Notes: generated by a model not told the origin, from the sequence alone. A stretch of DNA of 64,000 nt from Pseudomonas simiae (GCF_900111895.1 NZ_FOKB01000007.1:266816-330815), one strand, 5' to 3'; counted from the stretch's first letter, positions 16,911-25,128 are shown. Translations and numbers: made by a program.

Positions 16911-17672
16911 TCAGCGGGTCGCGATGATGAACAGGCGCGGAAACGGCAGCAACACGGTGCCATCCGCCAGGGCTGGATAGGCCTGGGTAATCCGCGCCTG
17001 GTATTCCTGCAGGAAGGCGGCTTTCTCGCCGTCGGTCAAAGGCGCAAGGAACGGTCTGAGCGCCGATGCTTTGAACCACTCCACCACCGCCGCGTGGTCC
17101 GCCAACGGGTGCTGATACGTGGTGCGCCACACATCGACGGTACTGCAATGCTTGCTCAGCAGTTCGTAGTAGTAGCTCGCGGTATGACGCTGGTTGTGTT
17201 TGACCGCGCCGATCTTGGCCGACCAAGGACCATCGGCCGCGACGTCGCGGGCAAGCCGGTGGGCAGGCTCATCGAGGTTGTCCGGGGTTTGCACCGCCAG
17301 CGTGCCACCGGGCGTCAGTTGGCGGGCCAGGTGCGGGTAAAGCGTGGCGTGGTCCGGTAACCATTGCAGGGACGCGTTGGCCAGGATCACATCGAAGGCT
17401 TGCACAGGTTTCCAGTCACCTATATCCGCCAGTTCGAAGCTCAGTGCCGGCAGCCGTTTGCGGGCGTCCACCAGCATGTCGTCGGAGCTGTCCAGGCCGG
17501 TGACATGGGCTTGCGGAAAACGCTCGGCCAGCACTTCGGTGGAGTTACCGGGGCCGCAGCCCAGATCCACGGCGTTGCGCACCTCGGCATTCGGAATGGC
17601 CGCGACCAAGTCACGGACGGGACGGGTGCGCTGCTGTTCGAACAGTGTGTATTGCTTGGCAGACCAGGTCAT
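16911..17672 (-). CDS. tam: Trans-aconitate 2-methyltransferase-like protein
   Basis: A 253-residue SAM-dependent methyltransferase. Motif I AVDLGCGPGNSTEVLAE is near residue 33, TGLDSSDDML follows strand 2, and DVILANASLQWLPDH is the motif IV region, diagnostic of Tam. The start is the ATG at 17672 (MTWSAKQYTLFE), giving the usual family length; the longer frame to 17732 is unlikely. Tam methylates trans-aconitate, a spontaneous by-product that inhibits aconitase. Convergent with the cysteine hydrolase. Confidence 0.85.
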   Translation of the reverse strand: MTWSAKQYTLFEQQRTRPVRDLVAAIPNAEVRNAVDLGCGPGNSTEVLAERFPQAHVTGLDSSDDMLVDARKRLPALSFELADIGDWKPVQAFDVILANASLQWLPDHATLYPHLARQLTPGGTLAVQTPDNLDEPAHRLARDVAADGPWSAKIGAVKHNQRHTASYYYELLSKHCSTVDVWRTTYQHPLADHAAVVEWFKASALRPFLAPLTDGEKAAFLQEYQARITQAYPALADGTVLLPFPRLFIIATR

Positions 17673-17854
17673 CGCGGCTTTCCATCTTGTTGACGTTGGC
17701 GCCAGCCTAAATCGTGTGAGCCTCGAGGACAAATACCGAGTGCTGCACGCCTGGTCCGCTTTGCCGAAAACAGCCTCCCCGGTACAAAGCGTTTATAGTC
17801 ACGACACGTTGAAGATGACATACCTCGTTTTTTGCCTAGGGATGGGAGGCCTAT

Positions 17855-18790
17855 ATGACACTCGGAGAATTTCTCTCCCCGGTTACTGCACTTGTTCGTT
17901 TGATCACCACGCTGTTCGGCCGAAAGCCCAGCCTCCCCCATAAACGCCTGGAGGCGCGCCTGCTGCTCAGGGGCATCGTGGCTGAGATACCGAAAGAACT
18001 GCCGTTTCGCATATGTGATGAAGAAGGCAATCAGCACAGAGGCGTGTACGTGATCGGCATGCTGATCTGGAACAAAGGCAATCAACCGGTCGTGCAATCG
18101 GACCTGACGCCATCGGCGCCACTCCAGATACAGGTCGGCGATGACTGCACCCTGGTGAGCGCCAAGACCGTCCCTTTCGAAGACCAGACCGACTGTGCGG
18201 CAACGATTACAAGCCCGACGACAATACGCATCGACTTTGACTGCATAAACCCCGGTGAGTACCTGATTGTGCCCATCTTCGTGACGGGCAACGCCATGAC
18301 CGAAGTCAAGGTTATAGGGCGAATCATCGGGCAGGACAGTCCGATTGATCATACGGCGGAGGAAGTCAGGGCACCGTTCCTCGAACGCTTATCGATGTTG
18401 ACCTGCTTGCTGCTCATCTTCAATACGTTGCCGGGGTTCTTCATCGCGGGCGCGCTTCTGCTACGGGACTACGGCCTGGACGTCATCTGGAACAAGCCCG
18501 AGAGCCTCCCGCCGTACTTGACGCTGCCGTTCACGATGGGCGCGATGATGCTCTCCCTGTTCATCACTTCTCGCATCGTGTATTGGGTCGAACGGCGAAA
18601 CTACCCGCAGGGCTACCCCCTTCAGGCGGACCTTGAACCTCCCTTGCTGGAGAATATCCGGGCAATGCTCAGCACCGTGTTCAAAGGCAAGAAACATCGG
18701 ATATCCACATCATTGTTCGACTGGGGAAAACCCATCTTGCTGACAGGCAAGAAAGCCAAACGACGCTCCGTGGATGATTGGATCCGATAG
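17855..18790 (+). CDS. Unrecognised 311-aa membrane protein
   Basis: Not recognised. A 311-residue protein starting MTLGEFLSPVTALVRLITTLF, with GGGAGG just upstream. Residues about 30-185 form a soluble beta-rich part (for example VVQSDLTPSAPLQIQVGDDC and GEYLIVPIFVTGNA). Two membrane helices follow at about 189-210 and 227-247, then a basic C-terminal tail (GKKAKRRSVDDWIR). The topology suggests a domain tethered to the inner membrane. Base composition is visibly less GC-rich than the genes to its left, and it borders the foreign-looking CdiA/integrase region, so it may be part of the same island. Transcription probably ends at the 18822-18854 hairpin. Confidence 0.7.
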   Translation: MTLGEFLSPVTALVRLITTLFGRKPSLPHKRLEARLLLRGIVAEIPKELPFRICDEEGNQHRGVYVIGMLIWNKGNQPVVQSDLTPSAPLQIQVGDDCTLVSAKTVPFEDQTDCAATITSPTTIRIDFDCINPGEYLIVPIFVTGNAMTEVKVIGRIIGQDSPIDHTAEEVRAPFLERLSMLTCLLLIFNTLPGFFIAGALLLRDYGLDVIWNKPESLPPYLTLPFTMGAMMLSLFITSRIVYWVERRNYPQGYPLQADLEPPLLENIRAMLSTVFKGKKHRISTSLFDWGKPILLTGKKAKRRSVDDWIR

Positions 18791-18821
18791 CCTTATGGCC
18801 AAGGCCTGTATCCCACCCAAT

Positions 18822-18854
18822 AAAAAACCCCTGAGTCATGGGACCCAGGGGTTT
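18822..18854 (-). terminator. Terminator hairpin with T-run on minus strand
   Basis: Arms AAACCCCTG (18825-18833) and CAGGGGTTT (18846-18854). Read on the minus strand the hairpin is followed by TTTTTTATT, so it ends leftward transcription from the CdiA/immunity region. It can also serve the rightward membrane protein gene, though the plus-strand T-run is short. Confidence 0.65.
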
Positions 18855-19032
18855 GATGGATACTGACGCGAAGTCGTCCGTTACAATTTTTATGAACACC
18901 AAAAAGCATTAAATGGACTACCCCCGCTTGACTAAGCTCAAGCTTGCCAAGCAAAAAAAAACTCAATTATTAAAGAGCAATAATACGCCAAGCCATTTCT
19001 TAGCTAACAGATTAAAAAACAGGAACTAAATA

Positions 19033-19050
19033 AAATCCGTCCCCTTTTCC
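19033..19050. repeat. Direct repeat, copy 1
   Basis: AAATCCGTCCCCTTTTCC, identical to 19441-19458, 408 bases away in the same orientation. Its complement (GGAAAAGGGGACGGATTT) is a sequence I associate with flanks of REP-associated tyrosine transposase-type elements; that link is recollection, not shown here. Confidence 0.7.
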
Positions 19051-19301
19051 ATGGAAGGTTGGCGGCCGCTCCTTTCCTCACCGGTCATCTCATGGAGGAA
19101 AACAACGGGCCAGGCTCCTGAAAAACCCTCATGCGTACGTGCCCTGCTCTCTGACCCCGGTGGGATTTCAATACCAAGCCATTGCGGTATTTCAATATTG
19201 CCTTCCACTATTTATAAGGCGTCGGCTTCCACGCTGCGGACATTTCGAGGCTGTATTACACGGCCTATACACTCGCTGTCTAAGCTTCGCAGTGCCGGTT
19301 A

Positions 19302-19373
19302 CCCGAGCACCACACAAGACTCGCTTCCGGTGGATGGCTGGTCCTTGCCGGACGGGGTTAGTACCCGCTCGGT
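19302..19373 (-). ncRNA. Candidate structured RNA (three hairpins in a closing stem)
   Basis: A closing stem CCGAGC/GCTCGG (19303-19308 with 19367-19372) encloses three hairpins: 19310-19313 with 19330-19333, 19341-19344 with 19350-19353 (5-base loop), and 19355-19357 with 19364-19366. The compact cloverleaf is more order than expected by chance in 72 bases. It resembles phage C4-type antisense RNAs in outline, but this identity is a guess. The strand is chosen because neighbouring transcription is leftward. Confidence 0.35.
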
Positions 19374-19440
19374 TTCTTACGCCATTTCATGACGGCTTGC
19401 GCCGTCAATTCCAGGCGACCACGCTTTGTCTGGCGCACAT

Positions 19441-19458
19441 AAATCCGTCCCCTTTTCC
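19441..19458. repeat. Direct repeat, copy 2
   Basis: Second exact copy of the 18-base repeat at 19033-19050. It lies about 34 bases beyond the 3' end of the immunity-like gene, so the 408-base segment may be a mobile or satellite insertion placed directly after the toxin/immunity unit. Confidence 0.7.
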
Positions 19459-19491
19459 TTTCATCCCTTTTCCCCACCGATAGCACAAATA

Positions 19492-19746
19492 CTAGTGCCT
19501 TTTTTTTTCTTTACGACTTTTCAGCCATGACAACACCCAAATACCCGCACCTACTGGAACTCCGCAGTAAGCAGCGACTTTCAGAGAGGCATTGATAACG
19601 CCAGTCTCAAGCGCCCAATGACCCAGCTTGAAATATGCAATCGTCGCCACAAGTAAATTACCGACAATACCCACCATAAAAAAAACCAGAAAAAAATACA
19701 CAACTAGCGTACCCAATAGGTACCAACCTACCGTTTTTGGCTTCAT
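19492..19746 (-). CDS. Putative CdiI-type membrane immunity protein, 84 aa
   Basis: A small protein of 84 residues with two predicted membrane helices (about 8-32, LGTLVVYFFLVFFMVGIVGNLLV, and about 53-70, VAAYCGVPVGAGIWVLSWL) and a basic tail SRKEKKRH. The ATG overlaps the stop of the CdiA C-terminal gene (ATGA at 19743-19746), the usual cdiA-cdiI arrangement. A two-helix membrane immunity protein is expected when the toxin acts on the inner membrane, as for CdiI of E. coli EC93. Not recognised by sequence; the assignment rests on position, size and topology. Confidence 0.6.
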   Translation of the reverse strand: MKPKTVGWYLLGTLVVYFFLVFFMVGIVGNLLVATIAYFKLGHWALETGVINASLKVAAYCGVPVGAGIWVLSWLKSRKEKKRH

Positions 19747-22223
19747 TTATTACTTCCCATATTAGATACACCACCGCTGACAATTTCAGACAATACAGAA
19801 CCTGTCGCCGCTCCTGAGGTTTCGCTCGCAGTATTTCCTATTAATGGTTTCAACTGCCCTGTGATCACATTTCCGGATTTATAACCTATTGCAGTGCCTA
19901 GCACAGAGCCCAGCAACGAATACTTCGCATCCTCGCCCTTGATTACACTGCCCAAATAAGCGCCGCTCAATCCGTATCCTTGAGTCAGCCAGAACCCCTT
20001 CCCTTGCGTTAATCCTCCAACCGTCGCGGCGATGGATACATCGGTATAGTTAACGTCCTTACCCGTCGATAGCTGATAGCCGAAATTTGCACCGCCGGAA
20101 ATCAAGGCACCCGCTACCAGCCCTCCTATCCCTACAGCAGGTGCTTCAACTGCCGCCAGGGGCAGACCAACACCGATTGACCATGCTTGTACAAGTCCAT
20201 TGGCAGGCATTGGCCCATCAAAACCATCGCCCCTCAGGTGCGAACTCATTGCAGCGGTAGCCTGGTCTGGCGTTCCACCCTCTTTAAGCACTTTTTCACC
20301 TGCACTCACAGCCCCCGCAATGGCGGGCCCACCAATATGAAACTCATCATTATATTTTTTTGCGTTTCCGGTTACCCAGCTAGCGGTTGCAGGATCACCG
20401 TTGACTAGAGCACCCGCCAAAACGCCGACGAGTTGAGCGGTGCCTACCCGGAACTGGGTATCCGTGGCAAACCGGGAGTCCAGGTAGTTACCCAGTTTTT
20501 CCGTTGCGAAAGCTGTCAATCCTTCTGAGGCGGCGCCGGCTAAAGCCCCGGTCTTGAAGTCTCCACCTTTAGCGCTTGATAACGCTCCTCCCAATACAGC
20601 ATGCATCAAGACTTTTTGTGCCGACCCTGGGGTTATTTTCAGGTACTCAGCCAAATCGCCCACCTGCTTGTTGCCAAAGGCTGCCGTCAGGTCCAGCCCT
20701 TCGGAAACTGCGGCTGCGCCAAGATTGTCCTTCAAGCTACCGCCGTTAATCGCCGTATTGATGCTGCCGGCTACCAAAGCGTGGGTAGTGCTGCGCAGCA
20801 CATTGTCACTGACCGTGTTCCAGTCCAGCATGCTCTTGCTATAACCAGGGTTATTGACCCCGTCCGCGTTAAGAATCAACGCCCCGTCGGTATTCCAACC
20901 ACCGACAGCGGTGTCTATTCCGGCCAGGACTCCGCTAGTGACCATTTGCGTCGCGTAACCCTTGATCGCATCTTTACTGGTGGCCGCTTTCAGTCCCGCA
21001 CCAATATCACCGCCGCCATTGATTGTCCCAACCGCAAAGTTGCTAGCCATAGCCCCCGCGAGGGGCCCCAGGTAGATGCTGGCGACAATCGAAATAATCA
21101 GCGCGGGTGCGGCACCTAATCCCGATTGCTTATAGTCCCAGCTGTCGTGGATCTCCTTGACCATTCGCCAATCAACTTGCCCATTGGCTTCAGCTACTTT
21201 GATCCAGGCAAGCTGAGGCTCGGCTTGAACCATTGCATCAATCGTCTGGCTGACAGTTTTTTGGTCAATCTGCTTGAGGTCTATATTGATCTTACCGGCG
21301 GCGCGAATAGCGAGTTGCCCCTGCCCCACCATCAAGGTCTGACGTAATGTCTCGTCAGTACTGCCTTCACCTTTGGCACTGTTCCACGCCATATCGCTCT
21401 TACTCTTTTCGTGACTCTCCTGCCGCGAGTCTTTAACCGCCTCAAATGTCACCGAGCCACCGCTGACAATCGCAATGTCCCCCCCACTCTGGAGCTTTGC
21501 CGCTTGAAACAGCTGATTACTGCCACTTTCGAGCATCATGCTCGAACCGGCTTTGATCTCGCTGCCCACATGGGTGACCTGGGTCACCTCATCACGCTGA
21601 GTTTTCTTGCTACCCCAACTGCCCTTTTTATTCATGTCATACAACGAGTAATGACTGTCTTGCGCGGCCAACAGCTTCAACTCCTCACCCGCCTGAATAT
21701 AGGCTTCGTTGCCGGCGCTGATTTTGCTGGCAACCAGGGTCAGGTCGGTACCTGCAATAGCAACCAAGTTACCGCCAGCGTTTAGCTGAGCGGTTTGCTG
21801 GGTCACGTTGTCCAGTTGGGTCGTGGTTTTAGTATTGCCTTTTTTGCCTTTCGAATACTCGTGTTGCTCATTGGCCGCAGAAATAAGCGACACGTTTTCA
21901 CCCGCTTCAACGCTCAGGTTCTTGGCAGCACTAACGGTGCTGGCAATAACCGCAATATCGCGCCGGGCCTCAATGGCCATGTGGCCGCCAACCTCCACCG
22001 TCGACGCATGTTGCAGGATGGTTTGCTCGGTGCCGCTGATGCGCCGCCGCTGATAGGCGTAGTCGTCCTGTTCGGTCTGGCTGGCGATCACTACGTCACG
22101 CCCTGCGCTCACACGCTGCGCGGTCTTAACCAACGGTTGATTTCGGCGACTGTCCAGCGGGCTGTCCGCACGTCTAACGATTTTGATCACACCCTGACTG
22201 AAATCTACGTCCTCTACCCGCAA
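19743..22223 (-). CDS. CdiA/filamentous haemagglutinin C-terminal fragment with toxin domain (5'-truncated)
   Basis: An open frame of 826 codons. Residues 36-330 are haemagglutinin-type repeats (QRVSAGRDVVIASQTEQ, LNAGGNLVAIAGTDLTLVAS, IQAGEELKLLAAQDSHY). They are followed by the conserved pre-toxin part (VKEIHDSWDYKQSGLGAAPA, DUF637-like) and FHA features up to about 640. The last 155 residues (from MPANGLVQAW, about 672) are Gly/Ala-rich and hydrophobic (GIGGLVAGALISGGANFGYQ), as in a membrane-active toxin. The first 35 codons come from a tyrosine recombinase, not CdiA. There is no secretion signal or TPS domain, and no TpsB partner gene lies in the window, so export as a CDI effector is not possible from this gene alone. 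The frame-opening codon is TTG without a Shine-Dalgarno; real initiation is uncertain. Confidence 0.75.
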   Translation of the reverse strand: MRVEDVDFSQGVIKIVRRADSPLDSRRNQPLVKTAQRVSAGRDVVIASQTEQDDYAYQRRRISGTEQTILQHASTVEVGGHMAIEARRDIAVIASTVSAAKNLSVEAGENVSLISAANEQHEYSKGKKGNTKTTTQLDNVTQQTAQLNAGGNLVAIAGTDLTLVASKISAGNEAYIQAGEELKLLAAQDSHYSLYDMNKKGSWGSKKTQRDEVTQVTHVGSEIKAGSSMMLESGSNQLFQAAKLQSGGDIAIVSGGSVTFEAVKDSRQESHEKSKSDMAWNSAKGEGSTDETLRQTLMVGQGQLAIRAAGKINIDLKQIDQKTVSQTIDAMVQAEPQLAWIKVAEANGQVDWRMVKEIHDSWDYKQSGLGAAPALIISIVASIYLGPLAGAMASNFAVGTINGGGDIGAGLKAATSKDAIKGYATQMVTSGVLAGIDTAVGGWNTDGALILNADGVNNPGYSKSMLDWNTVSDNVLRSTTHALVAGSINTAINGGSLKDNLGAAAVSEGLDLTAAFGNKQVGDLAEYLKITPGSAQKVLMHAVLGGALSSAKGGDFKTGALAGAASEGLTAFATEKLGNYLDSRFATDTQFRVGTAQLVGVLAGALVNGDPATASWVTGNAKKYNDEFHIGGPAIAGAVSAGEKVLKEGGTPDQATAAMSSHLRGDGFDGPMPANGLVQAWSIGVGLPLAAVEAPAVGIGGLVAGALISGGANFGYQLSTGKDVNYTDVSIAATVGGLTQGKGFWLTQGYGLSGAYLGSVIKGEDAKYSLLGSVLGTAIGYKSGNVITGQLKPLIGNTASETSGAATGSVLSEIVSGGVSNMGSNK

Positions 22224-22937
22224 ATTGAGCAGTTCGCCCCGCCTAATGCCCAGATAGCGAAGCAGCGTTATGATTAAATAATTGCGCTGCTGGAGACCCT
22301 TACTAGAAAAAGGATTCTGCGGGTGATCTGGCCAAAGATACTCGAGTACCTAATCCACCAAATGGATGTCCAAGCCCCTCTCATCCCGGTCGACTGCTGA
22401 GATGTTCCTTACCTTTGGTCGGCATGCGTTGAGACGCTTAACCATTGCACTCACCTGACTCTCCGTCGCACTACTATCACGCCCGACACGTAATGTTTCA
22501 GCCAAAAAGCCAAGGTATTTTGACATTGTGCTGATCCGTGTGAATTGCGTCTGCGCACCGACGCTACGCGTATTACAAGCGACGGTTCTGCCGGCGTTAA
22601 GCTTCAAGGTGTGCACCTTCGCGGTTAGTTGTCGGCGCTCCCCACTTAACAGCCGGGCACTAAACGCGACCAACGAAGTAACTTCCTCGCGCAGGAGCAG
22701 TCGTCCTGTCGAAAACAACGCTTCAAGATTAATGCCTTGGTTTGCTTACCAGGCATACAGCACTTTAATTGCCGCAAGCGCCCCCTGCACTGTAGAAACG
22801 GAGAAGCCGCCAGCACGGACATGGGTCGTGATAAAGAGTGAGGGGTAATACAGAGGGATGCCCGTCTGGGCACTAACCAACAATTTATGCCGCTCGCCAT
22901 GGCGGAATTGGATGTGTTTTATCGCCAATAAAGTCAT
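22124..22937 (-). pseudogene. Tyrosine recombinase/phage integrase pseudogene, fused in frame to cdiA remnant
   Basis: One continuous minus-strand frame from the ATG at about 22937 reads as a site-specific integrase: AIKHIQFRHGERHKLLVSAQ, GIPLYYPSLFITTHVRAGG, TVQGALAAIKVLYAW, then stop TAA at about 22746. It resumes ANQGINLEALFSTGRLLLRE and runs to a TAG at 22350-22352. It resumes again with VLEYLWPDHPQNPFSSKGLQ, YLGIRRGELLNLRVEDVDF (the Arg I box) and RRADSPLDSRRNQPLVKT. There the integrase sequence breaks off and CdiA repeats continue without a frame change. The C-terminal catalytic half (HxLR box and Tyr) is gone, so it is inactive. Confidence 0.8.
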
Positions 22938-23033
22938 CGGGATTACAACCCATGAAAATTTTACATTTTTCAAGGTAGTACACAATCCTGAAAATCGGCA
23001 AATCGCGACGTAAAACTTTACAACGTGAACCAT

Positions 23034-23060
23034 CAAAAAAGCCCCTTAAATAGGGGCTTT
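23034..23060 (-). terminator. Rho-independent terminator of ssb
   Basis: Arms 23038-23046 and 23052-23060 (AAAGCCCCT/AGGGGCTTT); on the minus strand a run of six T follows (23035-23040). It stands 37 bases after the ssb stop and separates ssb from the integrase remnant. Confidence 0.88.
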
Positions 23061-23096
23061 CCGACAAAAACTTTACAATAAAGTCTCAGGTAAGTC

Positions 23097-23612
23097 CTAG
23101 AACGGAATATCGTCATCAAAGCTGTCAAAATCCGGAGCCGGTTGCGGGGCAGCCTGTTGTGGCGCTGGGCGCGACTCACGCTGTGGCTGCTGGCTTGGCT
23201 GTGGGCGGGACTGCTGTGGACGCGGTGCCGAGTTGGACATGCCGCCTTGGCCTTGTTGGTCGCCCTGCGGACGGCCGCCCAGCAGTTGCATGGTGCCTTG
23301 CATGTCGACCACGATTTCAGTGGTGTAACGCTTGATGCCGTCTTTTTCCCACTCGCGGGTCTGCAGTTTGCCTTCGATGTAGACCTGCGAACCTTTGCGC
23401 AGGTACTCACCAGCGATCTCGGCAACCTTGCCGAACATCGACACGCGGTGCCATTCGGTTTTCTCGACCTTCTGGCCAGTCTGCTTGTCGGTCCACTGTT
23501 CGCTGGTCGCCAGACTCAGGTTGGTCACGGCGTTACCGTTAGGCAAGTAGCGAACTTCGGGATCCTGGCCGCATGTACCGACCAATATGACTTTGTTAAC
23601 CCCACGGGCCAT
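23097..23612 (-). CDS. ssb: Single-stranded DNA-binding protein
   Basis: A 171-residue SSB. The OB-fold covers residues 1-110 (MARGVNKVILVGTCGQDPEV, NGNAVTNLSLATSEQW, TEWHRVSMFGKVAEIAGEYL). A Gln/Pro-rich disordered linker leads to the acidic tip DDDIPF, which docks partner proteins such as RecQ, PriA and the chi subunit. Its place next to the MFS gene and uvrA is conserved in Pseudomonas (PA4232-PA4234). Confidence 0.97.
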   Translation of the reverse strand: MARGVNKVILVGTCGQDPEVRYLPNGNAVTNLSLATSEQWTDKQTGQKVEKTEWHRVSMFGKVAEIAGEYLRKGSQVYIEGKLQTREWEKDGIKRYTTEIVVDMQGTMQLLGGRPQGDQQGQGGMSNSAPRPQQSRPQPSQQPQRESRPAPQQAAPQPAPDFDSFDDDIPF

Positions 23613-23621
23613 AACGTTCTC

Positions 23622-25016
23622 CTAGGCTGGGCGCGCTGTCGGCACTGGGTTGACCAGTTGCTCGAGCGTCGCGCGATCCAATAATTCGGTGTCCAATTTG
23701 ATGTAAATGGCCGCCTCTTCCGCGACCACGACTGCATCTGTTACCCCTACGACGGCCTTAAGGCGCTCTACCAGGCCGCTTTCGCGGATCGCCTCAGGCG
23801 ATAGCGGCAAACGCAAACTTGTGACGTAGGGAGGTTCGCGCATGGTAACAGCAAAGGCCAGCCAAAGTGCAGCCAGCCCGGCGCATCCGAGGAAGACAAC
23901 CGACAAACCGCCATGCTGGAACATCCAGCCCCCCATGATGCCGCCCAGTGCAGAGCCGAGGAACTGACTGGTGGAATACACCCCCATCGCCGTGCCCTTG
24001 CCACCGGCCGGTGAAACTTTACTGATCAGCGAAGGCAGTGACGCCTCCAGCAGGTTGAACGCAGTGAAGAACACCACCGTGCCGATTACCAGCGCCCGCA
24101 GGCTGTCGCCGAACTGCCAGAAGAATAGCTCAGTGAGCATCAGCGTCGTGACGGCACCGAGCAGGATTCGTTTCATTTTGCGTTTTTTCTCGCCATAAAT
24201 GATGAACGGAATCATGGCGAAGAATGAAATCAGCAGCGCTGTCAGGTAGACCCACCAGTGCTGTTCCTTGGGCAGACCGGCTTTTTCCACCAGTGCCAGG
24301 GGCAAGGCAACGAAGCTGCACATCAGCATGGCGTGTAATACGAAGATACCTAAATCCAGGCGCAGCAGGTCGGGGTGCTTGAGTGTCGGCAAGAGTGCCT
24401 TGCGCGCGACACCCGATTCGCGATGCTGCAACGTGCCGGTGGAGCGCGGCACCATAAAGGCCACGATCACGATGCCGAACAGCGCCATGCCGCCGGTGGC
24501 GAGGAACAGTCCGTGCAGGCCGAACGCGCGGGTCAGCAAAGGGCCGACGACCATGGCCACGGCAAACGACAGACCGATGGTCATGCCGATCATGGCCATG
24601 GCCTTGGTGCGGTGTTGTTCGCGGGTCAGGTCCGACAGCAAGGCCATCACGGCCGCGGAAATCGCGCCGGCGCCTTGCAGGATACGCCCGGCAATCACGC
24701 CCCATATGGAGTCGGACTGGGCCGCCAGCACACTGCCGAGGGCAAACACGATCAGCCCGAGGTAGATCACCGGGCGACGGCCAATACGGTCGGAAATGAT
24801 CCCGAACGGGATCTGGAAAATGGCCTGGGTCAGGCCATACGCGCCAATGGCCAGACCAATCAATGCGGGGGTCGCGCCGGCGAGATCCATTCCATAGGTC
24901 GCCAGCACCGGCAACACCATAAACATGCCCAGCATACGGAAGGCGAACACCAGGGCCAGACCGCTTGCCGCTCGGGTCTCGCCGCTACTCATGCGCTCGC
25001 TGTGGGGATCGTGCAT
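23622..25016 (-). CDS. MFS transporter, YajR-like with C-terminal YAM domain
   Basis: A 464-residue 12-helix transporter with the MFS motif A GIISDRIGRRPVI between helices 2 and 3. After the last helix (about residue 385) comes a cytosolic ferredoxin-like domain of about 70 residues (LVERLKAVVGVTDAVVVAEE, IKLDTELLDRATLEQLV), as in E. coli YajR. The substrate is unknown, though drug efflux is commonly predicted. The start at 25016 is preceded by GAGG. It ends 9 bases before ssb and is divergent from uvrA. Confidence 0.87.
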   Translation of the reverse strand: MHDPHSERMSSGETRAASGLALVFAFRMLGMFMVLPVLATYGMDLAGATPALIGLAIGAYGLTQAIFQIPFGIISDRIGRRPVIYLGLIVFALGSVLAAQSDSIWGVIAGRILQGAGAISAAVMALLSDLTREQHRTKAMAMIGMTIGLSFAVAMVVGPLLTRAFGLHGLFLATGGMALFGIVIVAFMVPRSTGTLQHRESGVARKALLPTLKHPDLLRLDLGIFVLHAMLMCSFVALPLALVEKAGLPKEQHWWVYLTALLISFFAMIPFIIYGEKKRKMKRILLGAVTTLMLTELFFWQFGDSLRALVIGTVVFFTAFNLLEASLPSLISKVSPAGGKGTAMGVYSTSQFLGSALGGIMGGWMFQHGGLSVVFLGCAGLAALWLAFAVTMREPPYVTSLRLPLSPEAIRESGLVERLKAVVGVTDAVVVAEEAAIYIKLDTELLDRATLEQLVNPVPTARPA

Positions 25017-25128
25017 GGAAAAACCTCATGTGAACCGGCGGCGATTCTACCAGTCCCATCGATTGAGAGGGTATATGCGGCGCTTTGCCGCGCAGCTTTC
25101 ATCTAAGGCTGCAAGCGGCCTTTTGACA

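Larger units (their letters stand above)
18855..19491. other. Non-coding island segment between membrane protein gene and immunity gene
   Basis: About 640 bases with no convincing gene. The left 170 bases are AT-rich and featureless apart from A-tracts. From 19033 to 19458 the segment is bounded by two copies of an 18-base direct repeat. Inside it are a GC-richer stretch with stop-broken short frames (none with a credible ribosome binding site) and a part that can fold as an RNA (19302-19373). I see no intact transposase. Confidence 0.5.

Noticed and set aside
18930..18965. GCTTGCCAAGC followed by a run of nine A as a terminator
   Set aside because: The stem is only four bp and the A-run lies on the wrong side for a minus-strand terminator; on the plus strand it would be A, not T.
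19051..19483. Overlapping short plus-strand frames of 113 and 114 codons in the island segment
   Set aside because: No ribosome binding site, two equally open frames over the same DNA, and a better explanation as repeat/RNA sequence.
23034..23060. CRISPR-like or attachment-site repeat at the ssb/integrase border
   Set aside because: It is a plain terminator hairpin; no second copy (attL/attR) was found at the far border of the island by eye.
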